A DNA stretch of 64,000 nt from Azospirillum sp. B21 (lineage in GTDB: Bacteria > Pseudomonadota > Alphaproteobacteria > Azospirillales > Azospirillaceae): assembly GCF_008364825.1 (NCBI RefSeq), contig NZ_VTTO01000001.1, positions 502,837 to 566,836 on the forward strand, written 5' to 3'. Under the pieces are notes generated by a model that worked only from the letters and a program-made list of their open reading frames with translations, was not told the DNA's origin and ran no database searches. Below, piece by piece: positions 42,637-51,402 of this stretch; the stretch's first letter is position 1, and each line of letters opens with the position of its first letter. Position numbers and translations under genes: made by a program.

Positions 42637-44466
42637 ATGGCTCCTCCCGCACCCATCACGGCGCTCCAGGGCGTCTCCGTCACCTTCGGCGGCCGTCCGC
42701 TGTTCGACGGCATCGACCTGTCCATCGCCCGCGGCGACCGCGCCTGTCTGGTCGGTCGCAACGGGTCGGGCAAGTCGACGCTGATGAAGGTGCTGGCCGG
42801 GATGATCCACCCCGACGGCGGCACCGTCTTCGTCCAGCCGGGCGCCCGCCTTGCCTATCTGCCGCAGGAGCCGGACTTCACCGGCTGCGCCACCGTCCAC
42901 GACTATGTCGTGCAGGGCCTGCCCGCCGACGAGCAGGACGAGGCGCACCGGGTCGACGCCGTGCTGGACCGGCTGCAGGTCGACGGCAGCCTCGACCCCC
43001 GCACCCTGTCGGGCGGCGAATCGCGCCGCACGGCGCTGGCCCGCACGCTGGTCGGCAACCCTGACGTCATGCTGCTGGACGAGCCGACCAACCACCTCGA
43101 CCTCCCCACCATCGAGTGGCTTGAAGAGGAACTGCTGTCCTTCCGCGGCGGGCTGCTGCTGATCAGCCACGACCGCGCCTTCCTGAATCGGCTCGCCAAG
43201 CGCACGCTGTGGCTCGACCGCGGCACGGTGCGCGCCACCGAACGCGGCTTTGCCGAGTTCGAGACCTGGCAAGCCGAGGTGTTCGAGGCGGAGGAGGCCG
43301 CGGCCCACAAGCTGGACCGCAAGATCGAAAGCGAGATGAAGTGGCTGCGCGAGGGCATCTCCGCCCGGCGCACCCGCAACATGGGACGCGTGCGCAACCT
43401 GCTGGACCTGCGCGCCGGGCGGGCCGAGCAGATCAAGGGCGGTCAGCAGGCCAAGCTCGCCATCGCCGAGGCGGAGCGCGGCGGCCGGCTGGTGATCGAG
43501 GCGACCGGCATCTCCAAGGGCTTCGACACGCCCGACGGCCGCAAGACCATCGTCAAGAACTTCTCGACCCGCATCCTGCGCGGCGACCGGGTGGGTCTGA
43601 TCGGGCCGAACGGCGCCGGCAAATCCACCCTGCTGAAGATGCTGACCGGCCAGCTCGATCCCGACGAGGGCACGGTGAAGCTCGGCACCAACCTGGACAC
43701 CGCCTATTTCGACCAGCGGCGCGAGGGGTTGAACCCAGAGGACACCATTCGCAAGGTGCTGTGCCCGTTCGGCGGCGACGCGGTGGTGGTCAACGGCGTG
43801 TCGCGCCATGTCGCCGGCTATATGAAGGACTTCCTGTTCGACACCCGGCAGCTGGACAGCCCGGTAAAGGCGCTGTCGGGCGGCGAGCGCAACCGGCTGC
43901 TGCTGGCCCGCCTGTTCGCCAAGCCCAGCAACATGATGATCCTCGACGAGCCGACCAACGACCTCGACATGGACACGCTGGACCTGCTGGAGGACGTGCT
44001 GGGCGACTATCAGGGTACGCTGCTGCTGGTCAGCCACGACCGCGATTTCCTCGACCGGCTGGTGACGGCCACCATTGCGCTGGAGGGTGACGGCACCGCC
44101 ACCGAATATGCCGGCGGCTATTCCGACTATCTGGTGCAGCGCCCGGCCAAGGCGGCCCCCGTCGTCGCCGCCAAACCGAAATCCGCCGCCGCGCCGCCGG
44201 CCGCCGCAGCCAAGCCGCGCGGCAAGCTGAGCTACAAGGACCAGCGCGAGTTGGACGAGCTGCCGGCCCGCATGGATGGGCTGGGGGCGGAGATCGCCAA
44301 GCTGGAGAAGGCGCTGGCCGACCCCGACCTGTTCACCCGCGATCCCGCCAAATTCCAGAAGACCAGCGAGCAGCTGCACGCCAAACAGGCCGACCTCGCC
44401 GCGGCGGAGGAGCGCTGGCTGGAGCTGGAGGCGATGCGCGAGGAGCTGGAAGGCGGCCGGGCATGA
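42637..44466 (+). CDS. uup: ABC-F ATPase, Uup-like
   Basis: A 609-residue soluble tandem ABC protein. Walker A motifs are GRNGSGKSTLMKVLAG and GPNGAGKSTLLKML; signatures are LSGGESRRTALA and LSGGERNRLLLA; Walker B is MLLDEPTNHLDLP and MILDEPTNDLDMD. A C-terminal coiled coil (about residues 520-605) matches the Uup DNA/ribosome-binding extension, after an Ala/Pro-rich linker. ABC-F proteins act on ribosomes, and Uup also affects transposon precise excision in E. coli. The stop overlaps the EamA gene (ATGA). Confidence 0.92.
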   Translation: MAPPAPITALQGVSVTFGGRPLFDGIDLSIARGDRACLVGRNGSGKSTLMKVLAGMIHPDGGTVFVQPGARLAYLPQEPDFTGCATVHDYVVQGLPADEQDEAHRVDAVLDRLQVDGSLDPRTLSGGESRRTALARTLVGNPDVMLLDEPTNHLDLPTIEWLEEELLSFRGGLLLISHDRAFLNRLAKRTLWLDRGTVRATERGFAEFETWQAEVFEAEEAAAHKLDRKIESEMKWLREGISARRTRNMGRVRNLLDLRAGRAEQIKGGQQAKLAIAEAERGGRLVIEATGISKGFDTPDGRKTIVKNFSTRILRGDRVGLIGPNGAGKSTLLKMLTGQLDPDEGTVKLGTNLDTAYFDQRREGLNPEDTIRKVLCPFGGDAVVVNGVSRHVAGYMKDFLFDTRQLDSPVKALSGGERNRLLLARLFAKPSNMMILDEPTNDLDMDTLDLLEDVLGDYQGTLLLVSHDRDFLDRLVTATIALEGDGTATEYAGGYSDYLVQRPAKAAPVVAAKPKSAAAPPAAAAKPRGKLSYKDQRELDELPARMDGLGAEIAKLEKALADPDLFTRDPAKFQKTSEQLHAKQADLAAAEERWLELEAMREELEGGRA

Positions 44467-45341
44467 GTTTCGCCCACACGCTCCAGGCGCTGATGGTGAT
44501 GGCGCTGTGGGGGCTGAACTTCGTCGTGGCGAAATGGGCGCTGGCGGAATTCCCGCCGCTGTTCGTCATGTTCATTCGCTTCGCCCTGGTGGCCGTGCTG
44601 ATCATCCCCTTCTTCCGCATGCCGCGGGACAAGCTGTGGAAGATTGCGCTGCTGTCGGTGACGCTCGGCAGCATCCATTTCCCGATGATGTTCACCGGGC
44701 TGCAGGGGATCGACGCCGCCACCGCCTCGCTGGCGGCGCAGGCGCAGGTGCCCTTCTCCTCGCTTCTGGCGGCTGTGGTTTTCAAGGACAAGCTGGGCTG
44801 GCGCCGCGGCATCGGCATGGCCGCCGCCTTCGCCGGGGTGGCGGTGATCGCGGGCGAGCCGCGGCTGGGCGAGTCGCTCTATTCGCTGCTGCTGATCCTG
44901 GCCGCGAGCTTCGCCTTTGCGGTGGCGAGCGTGCAGATGAAGCTGATCGGCGCGGTGAACGGCTTCGCCGTCAACGGCTGGATGGCGCTGTTCGCCATGC
45001 CGCAGCTGCTGGTCCTGTCGCTGCTGCTGGAGCATGGCCAGATGGAGGCGCTCGCCAACTCCACCTGGGTGGGCTGGGCATCGATCGTCTACATGGCGGT
45101 CGCCGTCACCATCATCGCCTATGGGCTGTGGTATCCGCTGCTCGGCCGCTACTCCGTCAACCAGACCATGCCCTATCTGCTGACGGTGCCGATCTTCGGC
45201 GTGGCGTCGGGCGCGCTGCTGATGGGGGACCCGCTGACGATCAACCTCGCCATCGGCGGATTGCTGACCGTCGGCGGCGTCGCGGTGATCGTCCGGCGCG
45301 GGCCGAAGGCGGTCAACGAAACGGTCACGAATCCGACATGA
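44463..45341 (+). CDS. EamA-family (DMT) permease
   Basis: A 292-residue inner-membrane protein with ten predicted helices in two EamA repeats. The first has MVMALWGLNFVVAKWAL and RFALVAVLIIPFF, the second SFAFAVASVQMKLIG and PYLLTVPIFGVASGALLMGDP. Family members export metabolites such as amino acids or purines; the substrate cannot be deduced. It overlaps uup and the amidase gene by 4 bp at each end, so the three are co-translated. Confidence 0.9.
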   Translation: MSFAHTLQALMVMALWGLNFVVAKWALAEFPPLFVMFIRFALVAVLIIPFFRMPRDKLWKIALLSVTLGSIHFPMMFTGLQGIDAATASLAAQAQVPFSSLLAAVVFKDKLGWRRGIGMAAAFAGVAVIAGEPRLGESLYSLLLILAASFAFAVASVQMKLIGAVNGFAVNGWMALFAMPQLLVLSLLLEHGQMEALANSTWVGWASIVYMAVAVTIIAYGLWYPLLGRYSVNQTMPYLLTVPIFGVASGALLMGDPLTINLAIGGLLTVGGVAVIVRRGPKAVNETVTNPT

Positions 45342-46030
45342 GCGCCTTCCGCCGGATCGACCGCCCCTCCCCCAACCACGGCCCTCGGGCCGATGGCGCT
45401 CGGGTGGAACTGTTGATCCTGCACTATACCGGCATGCCGACCTCCGCCCATGCGCTTGACCGTCTCTGCGACCCTGCGGCGCAGGTCAGCGCCCATTACA
45501 CGGTGGACGAGGACGGCACCATCTATGCCCATGTGCCGGAGGACCGGCGCGCCTGGCATGCCGGCCGGTCGAGCTGGCGGGGGGCGGAGGACGTCAACAG
45601 CCGCTCCATCGGCGTCGAGATCGTCAACCCGGGCCACGAGTTCGGCTACCGCCCCTTTCCGCCAATGCAGATGGCGGCGGTGGCGGAGCTTTGCCGCGGG
45701 ATCATGGAGCGTCACGCCATCGCTCCCGCCAACGTGCTGGGGCACAGCGACGTAGCGCCCGCCCGCAAGGAGGATCCGGGCGAGTTGTTCGACTGGCCGG
45801 GTCTTGCCGCCCAGGGGATCGGGCTCTGGCCCACACCGTCCCAGGTCGACCACGGCCCCTTCAGCGAGGCGGAGGTCGCTATGCTGCTGGGACGCTATGG
45901 GTACGACCCGGCCGAACCGCGGGCCCTGCTGGCCTTCCAGCGCCATTTCCATCCCGACTGCCTGACCGGCATCCCGAGCGCCGAGACGATCCGGCGCCTG
46001 CGCGCGCTGCTTCGGTTGACGGGGCGATGA
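45338..46030 (+). CDS. N-acetylmuramoyl-L-alanine amidase (AmpD/AmiD type)
   Basis: A 230-residue zinc amidase (amidase_2 fold). The zinc ligands are visible as LILHYTGM (first His), RAWHAGRSSW and LGHSDVAPARKEDPG (second His and Asp/Lys region). A C-terminal peptidoglycan-binding-like segment covers the last 70 residues. No signal peptide is present, so a cytosolic role in recycling anhydro-muropeptides (AmpD-like) is likelier than an outer-membrane one. It is coupled to the EamA gene. Confidence 0.88.
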   Translation: MSAFRRIDRPSPNHGPRADGARVELLILHYTGMPTSAHALDRLCDPAAQVSAHYTVDEDGTIYAHVPEDRRAWHAGRSSWRGAEDVNSRSIGVEIVNPGHEFGYRPFPPMQMAAVAELCRGIMERHAIAPANVLGHSDVAPARKEDPGELFDWPGLAAQGIGLWPTPSQVDHGPFSEAEVAMLLGRYGYDPAEPRALLAFQRHFHPDCLTGIPSAETIRRLRALLRLTGR

Positions 46031-46110
46031 AGGCAAGCGCGGTTCTTCCGATCGATCGAACCGCCGCTTGATTTGGGATTTGCCCCCACCGCCGCTTCCC
46101 TATATGAACG

Positions 46111-46520
<410 letters not shown>

Positions 46521-46533
46521 TCCCACACCATCG

Positions 46534-46841
46534 CCCATTCCATCCCAGTTCGGGCAGCCGACCGGGGCACATGATCCCATGGCGCCCCATGGCGGCACCC
46601 GTTTGCCCCCGCCTTGCCCCTTTCGGCGGGTCTGGATGGGACGGCATGGGCGGATGACAGCTTCATCCACAGGGCGGATGCGACCGCTCCTCTCTCCGCA
46701 TGCCGCGGATTGCCGGGCTTTCCCGCAGCCATCCCCAGGATGTGCACGGCCCCATCCACATTTTCCCCAGACTAATCCACAGCCGGTGGATAACTGTGGG
46801 GCGAATTCCCATGCCGTCCCATGCCGGACCGCCCTTTCCCA
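46534..46841. promoter_or_regulatory. Upstream sets of 10-bp-phased CCCA/TGGG motifs
   Basis: CCCA occurs at 46534 and 46544, at 46576 and 46586, and at 46808, 46818 and 46838. TGGG occurs at 46637 and 46647. Within each set the spacing is exactly 10 bp (20 bp once), the period of MraZ boxes. They lie 400-700 bp upstream of mraZ. Their function as extra MraZ sites is an inference. Confidence 0.45.
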
Positions 46842-46992
46842 CCCAAGGTCCTATGCAGTCGGAGGGGGTCGATTCGACGGGGCAACAAACCATGGACCGG
46901 TCGCATTTTCTTAAAACTTTGGAACATTCAGAGAACTTATGTGGATAACTTTATCCACATCGGCAGAGTCCAGCGGAATACTGCGAAGATTC
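46663..46992. other. DnaA-box cluster, candidate replication origin or DnaA-regulated region
   Basis: Perfect DnaA boxes TGTGGATAA (46940-46948) and TTATCCACA (46951-46959) face each other 2 bp apart. One-mismatch boxes lie at 46663-46671, 46773-46781 and 46785-46793, and a two-mismatch box at 46752-46760. An AT-rich stretch (about 46903-46950, cattttcttaaaacttt) abuts the perfect pair. GANTC sites are at 46871, 46966 and 46988. These are typical oriC parts. Against this, genes on both sides run in the same direction and hemE is not nearby. Confidence 0.5.
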
Positions 46993-47075
46993 CGGAAATT
47001 CGTACACCAACTTGCGCAGATGCCACAGCCTGACCCGAAAGTCTTGACACCCCCGTCTGAATACTCGGGGGGCCG

Positions 47076-47116
47076 TTGACGCCCATGCCGTCCCATGCTA
47101 TCCCAAGAATGCCCAT
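47076..47116 (+). promoter_or_regulatory. mraZ promoter overlapped by an MraZ operator
   Basis: TTGACG (47076-47081), 17 bp, TATCCC (47099-47104). CCCA motifs start at 47082, 47092, 47102 and 47112, exactly 10 bp apart, covering the spacer, the -10 and the likely start point. On the other strand these are four TGGGN repeats separated by five bases, the known recognition pattern of MraZ, which represses its own dcw operon. A further TTGACA lies at 47044. Confidence 0.75.
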
Positions 47117-47235
47117 TTAAGGGGGGCTCTTACCCATTCTGGTTAACACCGGGGGCGGGGGCTGAATGGGCCAAGCGGGGCTAGCGCGGAGCACCCGACC
47201 GCGCACGGGGGATAGCAGGGGGGATCGCCGGGCCT

Positions 47236-47733
47236 ATGGCCGTTTTCCTGTCCACATACGTCAACAAGGTTGACAGGAAAGGGCGTGTGTCCATCCCGGC
47301 ACAGTTCCGGCAGTCGCTTGCCAAGACGTCGGCTCCCAGCACCGTCTATCTCTGGCCCTCGCTGAACCACCAGGCGCTGGAAGGCGCCGACCAGGACTAT
47401 CTCGACGTCCTCTCCGAAAGCCTCGAATCCCCTGACCTCGATGCCGACGAGCGCGACATGATCGAGACCTTCATCTTCGGAAAGCTGATCCCCGTCTCTT
47501 CCGACGCCGAAGGCCGCATCGTCCTGCCCAAGGAGCTGGCGGAATTCGCCGGCATCACCGAGGAGGCCGCCTTCATCGGCCGCCGCAAGACCTTCCAGAT
47601 CTGGGAACCCGACGCTTTGAAAGCCCACGAGGCGGCGCTGCGCGAGCAGGTCGTGCGCAAGGACATCTCCCTCAGCCAGATCGTCGCCAAGGCCTCCCGC
47701 GGCGCCGCCGGCCGGAGCGGGGAGGGCGCGTGA
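47236..47733 (+). CDS. mraZ: Transcriptional regulator MraZ
   Basis: A 165-residue AbrB-like double-domain DNA-binding protein that forms rings and represses the dcw operon. The first DXXXR motif is in [14 protein letters not shown] (residues 12-25), the second in [17 protein letters not shown] (about 87-103). The length is slightly above the E. coli protein owing to a C-terminal tail. The ATG at 47236 begins [13 protein letters not shown]. Four phased TGGG repeats about 120-150 bp upstream fit autoregulation. The stop overlaps rsmH by one base. Confidence 0.95.
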   Translation: MAVFLSTYVNKVDRKGRVSIPAQFRQSLAKTSAPSTVYLWPSLNHQALEGADQDYLDVLSESLESPDLDADERDMIETFIFGKLIPVSSDAEGRIVLPKELAEFAGITEEAAFIGRRKTFQIWEPDALKAHEAALREQVVRKDISLSQIVAKASRGAAGRSGEGA

Positions 47734-48707
47734 TGACCGATACCCCCATTCACATTCCCGTCCTGCTGGACGAGGTGATCGCGGCACTCGCCCCGCGCGA
47801 CGGCGGCCTCTATGTCGACGGCACCTTCGGCGCCGGCGGCTACAGCCGCGCCCTGCTGCGGTCGGCGTCCTGCCGCGTGATCGGCATCGACCGCGACCCC
47901 GCCGCGATCGAGCGTGGCCGTGCGCTGGCCCAGGAATTCCCGGGCCGGCTGGAGGTGATCGAGGGCCGCTTCGGCGACATGGACAGGCTGCTGGCCGACC
48001 ATGGCGTGACCTCCGTGGACGGCGTGGCGCTCGACGTCGGCGTCTCCTCCCCCCAGATCGACGAGCCGGAGCGCGGGTTCTCCTTCCGCTTCGACGGCCC
48101 GCTCGACATGCGGATGGGACGGGATGGGCCGACCGCCGCCGACGTGGTCAACACCGCCGACGAGGCGGAGTTGGCCGACATCATCTATCACCTGGGCGAG
48201 GAGCGGATGGCGCGCCGCGTCGCCCGCGCCATCGTCGCCGCCCGCCGCGAGGCGCCGATCGAGCGAACGGCGCGGCTGGCCGAGATCATCCGCTCCGTGG
48301 TGCCGAAGGGGAAGGGCGACGGGATCGACCCGGCGACCCGCAGCTTCCAGGCGCTGCGCATCCATGTGAACGACGAGTTGGGCGAATTGCGGCGCGGCCT
48401 GTCCGCCGCCGAGTCGCTGCTGGCGCCCGGCGGGCGTCTGGCCGTCGTCTCCTTCCATTCGCTGGAGGACCGCGAGGTCAAGGCGTTCCTGCGGGAACGC
48501 TCCTCGCCGCCGCCCTCCCCGTCCCGCCATACGCCCGTGACCGCGGTCGCGGCGCATCACCCATCCTTCCGCCTGCTCTCCCGGAAACCCGTGGACCCGA
48601 GCGAGGCCGAAGCCCGCAACAATCCCCGCGCCCGGTCCGCCCGGCTGCGCGCGGCTGAACGTACCGAGGCGCCCGCGTTCCCGGCGCCCGGCAAGGAGGC
48701 AGCATGA
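47733..48707 (+). CDS. rsmH: 16S rRNA (cytosine1402-N4)-methyltransferase
   Basis: A 324-residue SAM enzyme (MraW) that methylates C1402 at the ribosomal P site. [13 protein letters not shown], the SAM motif [41 protein letters not shown] and [19 protein letters not shown] are visible. The start is ATG at 47733 in TGATG, or a GTG three bases earlier. GGGGAGGGCG is the ribosome-binding site inside mraZ. The stop overlaps the ftsL start (ATGA). Confidence 0.95.
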   Translation: MTDTPIHIPVLLDEVIAALAPRDGGLYVDGTFGAGGYSRALLRSASCRVIGIDRDPAAIERGRALAQEFPGRLEVIEGRFGDMDRLLADHGVTSVDGVALDVGVSSPQIDEPERGFSFRFDGPLDMRMGRDGPTAADVVNTADEAELADIIYHLGEERMARRVARAIVAARREAPIERTARLAEIIRSVVPKGKGDGIDPATRSFQALRIHVNDELGELRRGLSAAESLLAPGGRLAVVSFHSLEDREVKAFLRERSSPPPSPSRHTPVTAVAAHHPSFRLLSRKPVDPSEAEARNNPRARSARLRAAERTEAPAFPAPGKEAA

Positions 48708-49519
48708 AAGGCAAGACCTGGCTGTTCTGGGGTGGCCTGATCGCGGCCGCCGGTGGCGTGCTGTTCCAGACCAGCTACGACGTCCAGGATCTGGAGGAAA
48801 AGCTCGCCGGGCTGAACCGCAAGATCATCCATGAGCAGGAGTCCATCCAGGTCCTGAAGGCCGAGTGGAGCTACCTGAACGATCCGTCCAAGCTGGAGCA
48901 GATGGCCCAAAGCTATCTGGCGCTGCAGCCGACGGAGCCGCGCCAGTATGTGGCGATGGATCTGATTCCCATGCGCCCGGCCGACGCCGTTCCGCCGCCT
49001 GCCCCTGCCCTGCCCGGCCAGCCCGGTGCCGCTCCGCTGCCGCCGATGGTCCGCGCGCCCGGCACCGGCACCTCTCAGGTCGCTTCCGCCCGCGTGCCCA
49101 CCGTTCCCAACAACACCGCCGCCGGAATCGTTCCGGTCAGCGTGCCGGCGGCCGCGAAGCCGCTGCCGATGGACAAGGCGCTGGAACGCGCGGCGGTCGT
49201 CGTGCCGGCCTCCCTCCCGTCGGGCGGCGGCGTTGCCGATCCGGCTCCCCGCGTCAAGCCCTCCGCCCTGGTGCCGGGTGCGGCCCGCGCCCCGGTGGAG
49301 AAGACCCCTGAGAAGGCGGCGACCGACCGCGCCGCCGGCAAGCTCGCTCCGAACGCCCCGACCTCTCCCAACCGGGCGACAGAGGTGGCGACGCGGCCGG
49401 TGCCGCTGGCCGCATCTCCGGTTCCCGCGCCCAAGGCGGCGACGGCCCAGCAGCCCTACCAGCCCAAGCCGACCGACAGCCTGGGCCTGCTCGTCGCGCG
49501 TCTGGGGGCCAATCGATGA
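48704..49519 (+). CDS. ftsL: Cell division protein FtsL-like with long Pro/Ala-rich extension
   Basis: A 271-residue bitopic protein. A short cytoplasmic start, one membrane helix (about residues 6-22, [15 protein letters not shown]) and a coiled coil ([33 protein letters not shown]) are followed by [19 protein letters not shown], the standard FtsL ending. About 180 further residues rich in Pro, Ala and Lys are unusual, since FtsL is normally about 100-120 residues. FtsL activates FtsWI with FtsB and FtsQ. The position between rsmH and ftsI supports the call. Both ends overlap neighbours by 4 bp. Confidence 0.9.
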   Translation: MKGKTWLFWGGLIAAAGGVLFQTSYDVQDLEEKLAGLNRKIIHEQESIQVLKAEWSYLNDPSKLEQMAQSYLALQPTEPRQYVAMDLIPMRPADAVPPPAPALPGQPGAAPLPPMVRAPGTGTSQVASARVPTVPNNTAAGIVPVSVPAAAKPLPMDKALERAAVVVPASLPSGGGVADPAPRVKPSALVPGAARAPVEKTPEKAATDRAAGKLAPNAPTSPNRATEVATRPVPLAASPVPAPKAATAQQPYQPKPTDSLGLLVARLGANR

Positions 49520-51402
49520 GCGGTTACGACCACGGCGGCCCGGCCGGTTACGGCCAGCCCGGCGGTGGCGGGGTGCCCGGCAGCCCGGGCAGCACCTATG
49601 TCCCGCCCCCGGCGCCCTCGCCTTACCAGCAACCGCCCCAGCAGCCGTCCGCCAGACCGCGGACGTCGCTGGCCGTCGCGCTGGAACAGAGCCGTTACCG
49701 TCTGCTGGTGACGGCTGCCGTGGTCACGACGGTCTTCACCGCCATCAGCGTCAAGCTGGCGATGGCGACCCTGTTCGCCGGCGGCGGCGAGCCGCGCCAG
49801 CATGTGGCGCTGGAAGTGGACAACACCACCACCAACCGGGCCGACATCGTCGACCGCAACGGCAACCTGCTGGCGACCTCGCTGGTCACCCAGTCGCTCT
49901 TCGCCGATCCCAAGCTGGTCTCGCGCCCGGAAGAGGCTGCGCAGAAGCTGGTCAGCGTCCTGCCGGAACTGGACTACAAGGATTTGGTGGGCAAGCTGAG
50001 CGGCGACCGCCGCTTCGTCTGGCTGAAGCGCAACCTGACGCCGAAGCAGCAGGCGGCCGTCCACCGGCTCGGCATTCCCGGCGTCGCCTTCGAGCGGGAG
50101 GAGCGCCGCTTCTATCCGGCCGGTCCGCTGGCCTCTCACGTGGTCGGCTTCACCGGCATCGACAACAACGGCCTTGCCGGCATGGAACAGGGCTTCAACA
50201 AGCGCCTGACCGAGGATCCCGGCACGCCGCTGCAGCTGTCTCTCGATCTGCGGTTGCAGCACGTCCTGAAGAAGGAATTGACGGCAACCGTGCAGGAGTT
50301 CAGCGCCATCGGCGCGGCCGGCATCGTCTTCGACGTCCGCACCGGCGAAGTCCTGGCGATGGTCTCGCTTCCCGATTTCGACCCGCAGGACCCGACCGGC
50401 CTCAACCCTGACACGCTGTTCAACCGGGCGACGCTCGGCGTGTACGAAATGGGTTCGACCTTCAAGATCTTCAACTCGGCATTGGCGTTCGACGCCGGCA
50501 GGATCCGCCCGTCGGACATGTTCGACGCCAAGAATCCGATCAAGATCGGCCGCTTCACCATCAACGACTACCACAGCCTGCATCGCGCCCTGACGGTGGC
50601 GGAAGTGTTCCAGCACTCCTCCAACCTCGGATCCGTGCGCATGGTGCAACAGGTGGGCATCGCTGCGCAGAAGGCCTTCATGACCAAGATGGGCTTCACC
50701 AAGCCCACCGGTCTGGAGCTGCCGGAAAGCGGTTGGCCGCTGGTGCCCAACCCGTGGCGCGAGGTCAACAGCTACACCATCTCCTTCGGCCACGGCATTT
50801 CGGTCAGCCCGATGCACACGGTGGCCGCCGCTGCGTCCGTCATCAACGGCGGCCTCTTCCACAAGCCGACGCTGCTGAAGCGCAATTCGGACGGCGAAAT
50901 TCCGACCGAACAGGTGGTGTCGCGCCAGACCTCCGACCTGATGCGGCGCATGTTCCGCTTCGTGGTCACCGAAGGAACAGGCAAGTCGGCCGATGTAAAG
51001 GGCTATGTCGTCGGCGGCAAGACCGGCACGGCCGACAAGCAGAAGGGCCGGCATTACCAGAAGAACTCGCGCATGTCGTCGTTCCTGGGCGCCTTCCCCA
51101 TGAATGATCCGCGCTATGTCGTCTATGTGCTGGTCGACGAGCCCAAGGCGACGGCCAAGACCTACGGCTATGCCACCGGCGGCTGGGTCGCCGCTCCGGC
51201 GGCCGGCCGCATCATCAAGCAGATCGGCCCGCTGCTGAACGTGCCGACGGTGGACGAGAGTTCGCCCGAGATCCTGAACTCCACCTTCCTGAACGCTGCC
51301 GGGTCCACCAACTGGCAGCAGTCCCTGCCTCCCGTCTCCGCCCCACCCCCGTCGAAGGGAAGCACCGTTGCGTCTTTCCCAACTCAGACCAAGCCGCGCT
51401 GA
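49516..51402 (+). CDS. ftsI: Division-specific transpeptidase PBP3
   Basis: A 628-residue class B PBP that crosslinks septal peptidoglycan. A Gly/Pro/Gln-rich cytoplasmic tail of about 55 residues precedes the transmembrane helix (LLVTAAVVTTVFTAISV). The dimerisation domain starts with ADIVDRNGNLLATS. The active site has SxxK in YEMGSTFKIFN, SxN in FQHSSNLGSV and KTGTADKQ. The Pro-rich cytoplasmic tail is longer than in E. coli. The gene runs 35 bp into murE. Confidence 0.95.
   Translation: MSGYDHGGPAGYGQPGGGGVPGSPGSTYVPPPAPSPYQQPPQQPSARPRTSLAVALEQSRYRLLVTAAVVTTVFTAISVKLAMATLFAGGGEPRQHVALEVDNTTTNRADIVDRNGNLLATSLVTQSLFADPKLVSRPEEAAQKLVSVLPELDYKDLVGKLSGDRRFVWLKRNLTPKQQAAVHRLGIPGVAFEREERRFYPAGPLASHVVGFTGIDNNGLAGMEQGFNKRLTEDPGTPLQLSLDLRLQHVLKKELTATVQEFSAIGAAGIVFDVRTGEVLAMVSLPDFDPQDPTGLNPDTLFNRATLGVYEMGSTFKIFNSALAFDAGRIRPSDMFDAKNPIKIGRFTINDYHSLHRALTVAEVFQHSSNLGSVRMVQQVGIAAQKAFMTKMGFTKPTGLELPESGWPLVPNPWREVNSYTISFGHGISVSPMHTVAAAASVINGGLFHKPTLLKRNSDGEIPTEQVVSRQTSDLMRRMFRFVVTEGTGKSADVKGYVVGGKTGTADKQKGRHYQKNSRMSSFLGAFPMNDPRYVVYVLVDEPKATAKTYGYATGGWVAAPAAGRIIKQIGPLLNVPTVDESSPEILNSTFLNAAGSTNWQQSLPPVSAPPPSKGSTVASFPTQTKPR

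Noticed and set aside
41194..44379. Open frame of 1061 codons on the minus strand
   Set aside because: Shadow of the membrane-protein and uup genes; the composition is typical of antisense frames in GC-rich DNA.
44276..45337. Long upstream extension of the amidase frame
   Set aside because: It is the out-of-frame shadow of uup and the EamA gene. The coupled ATG at 45338 is the real start.
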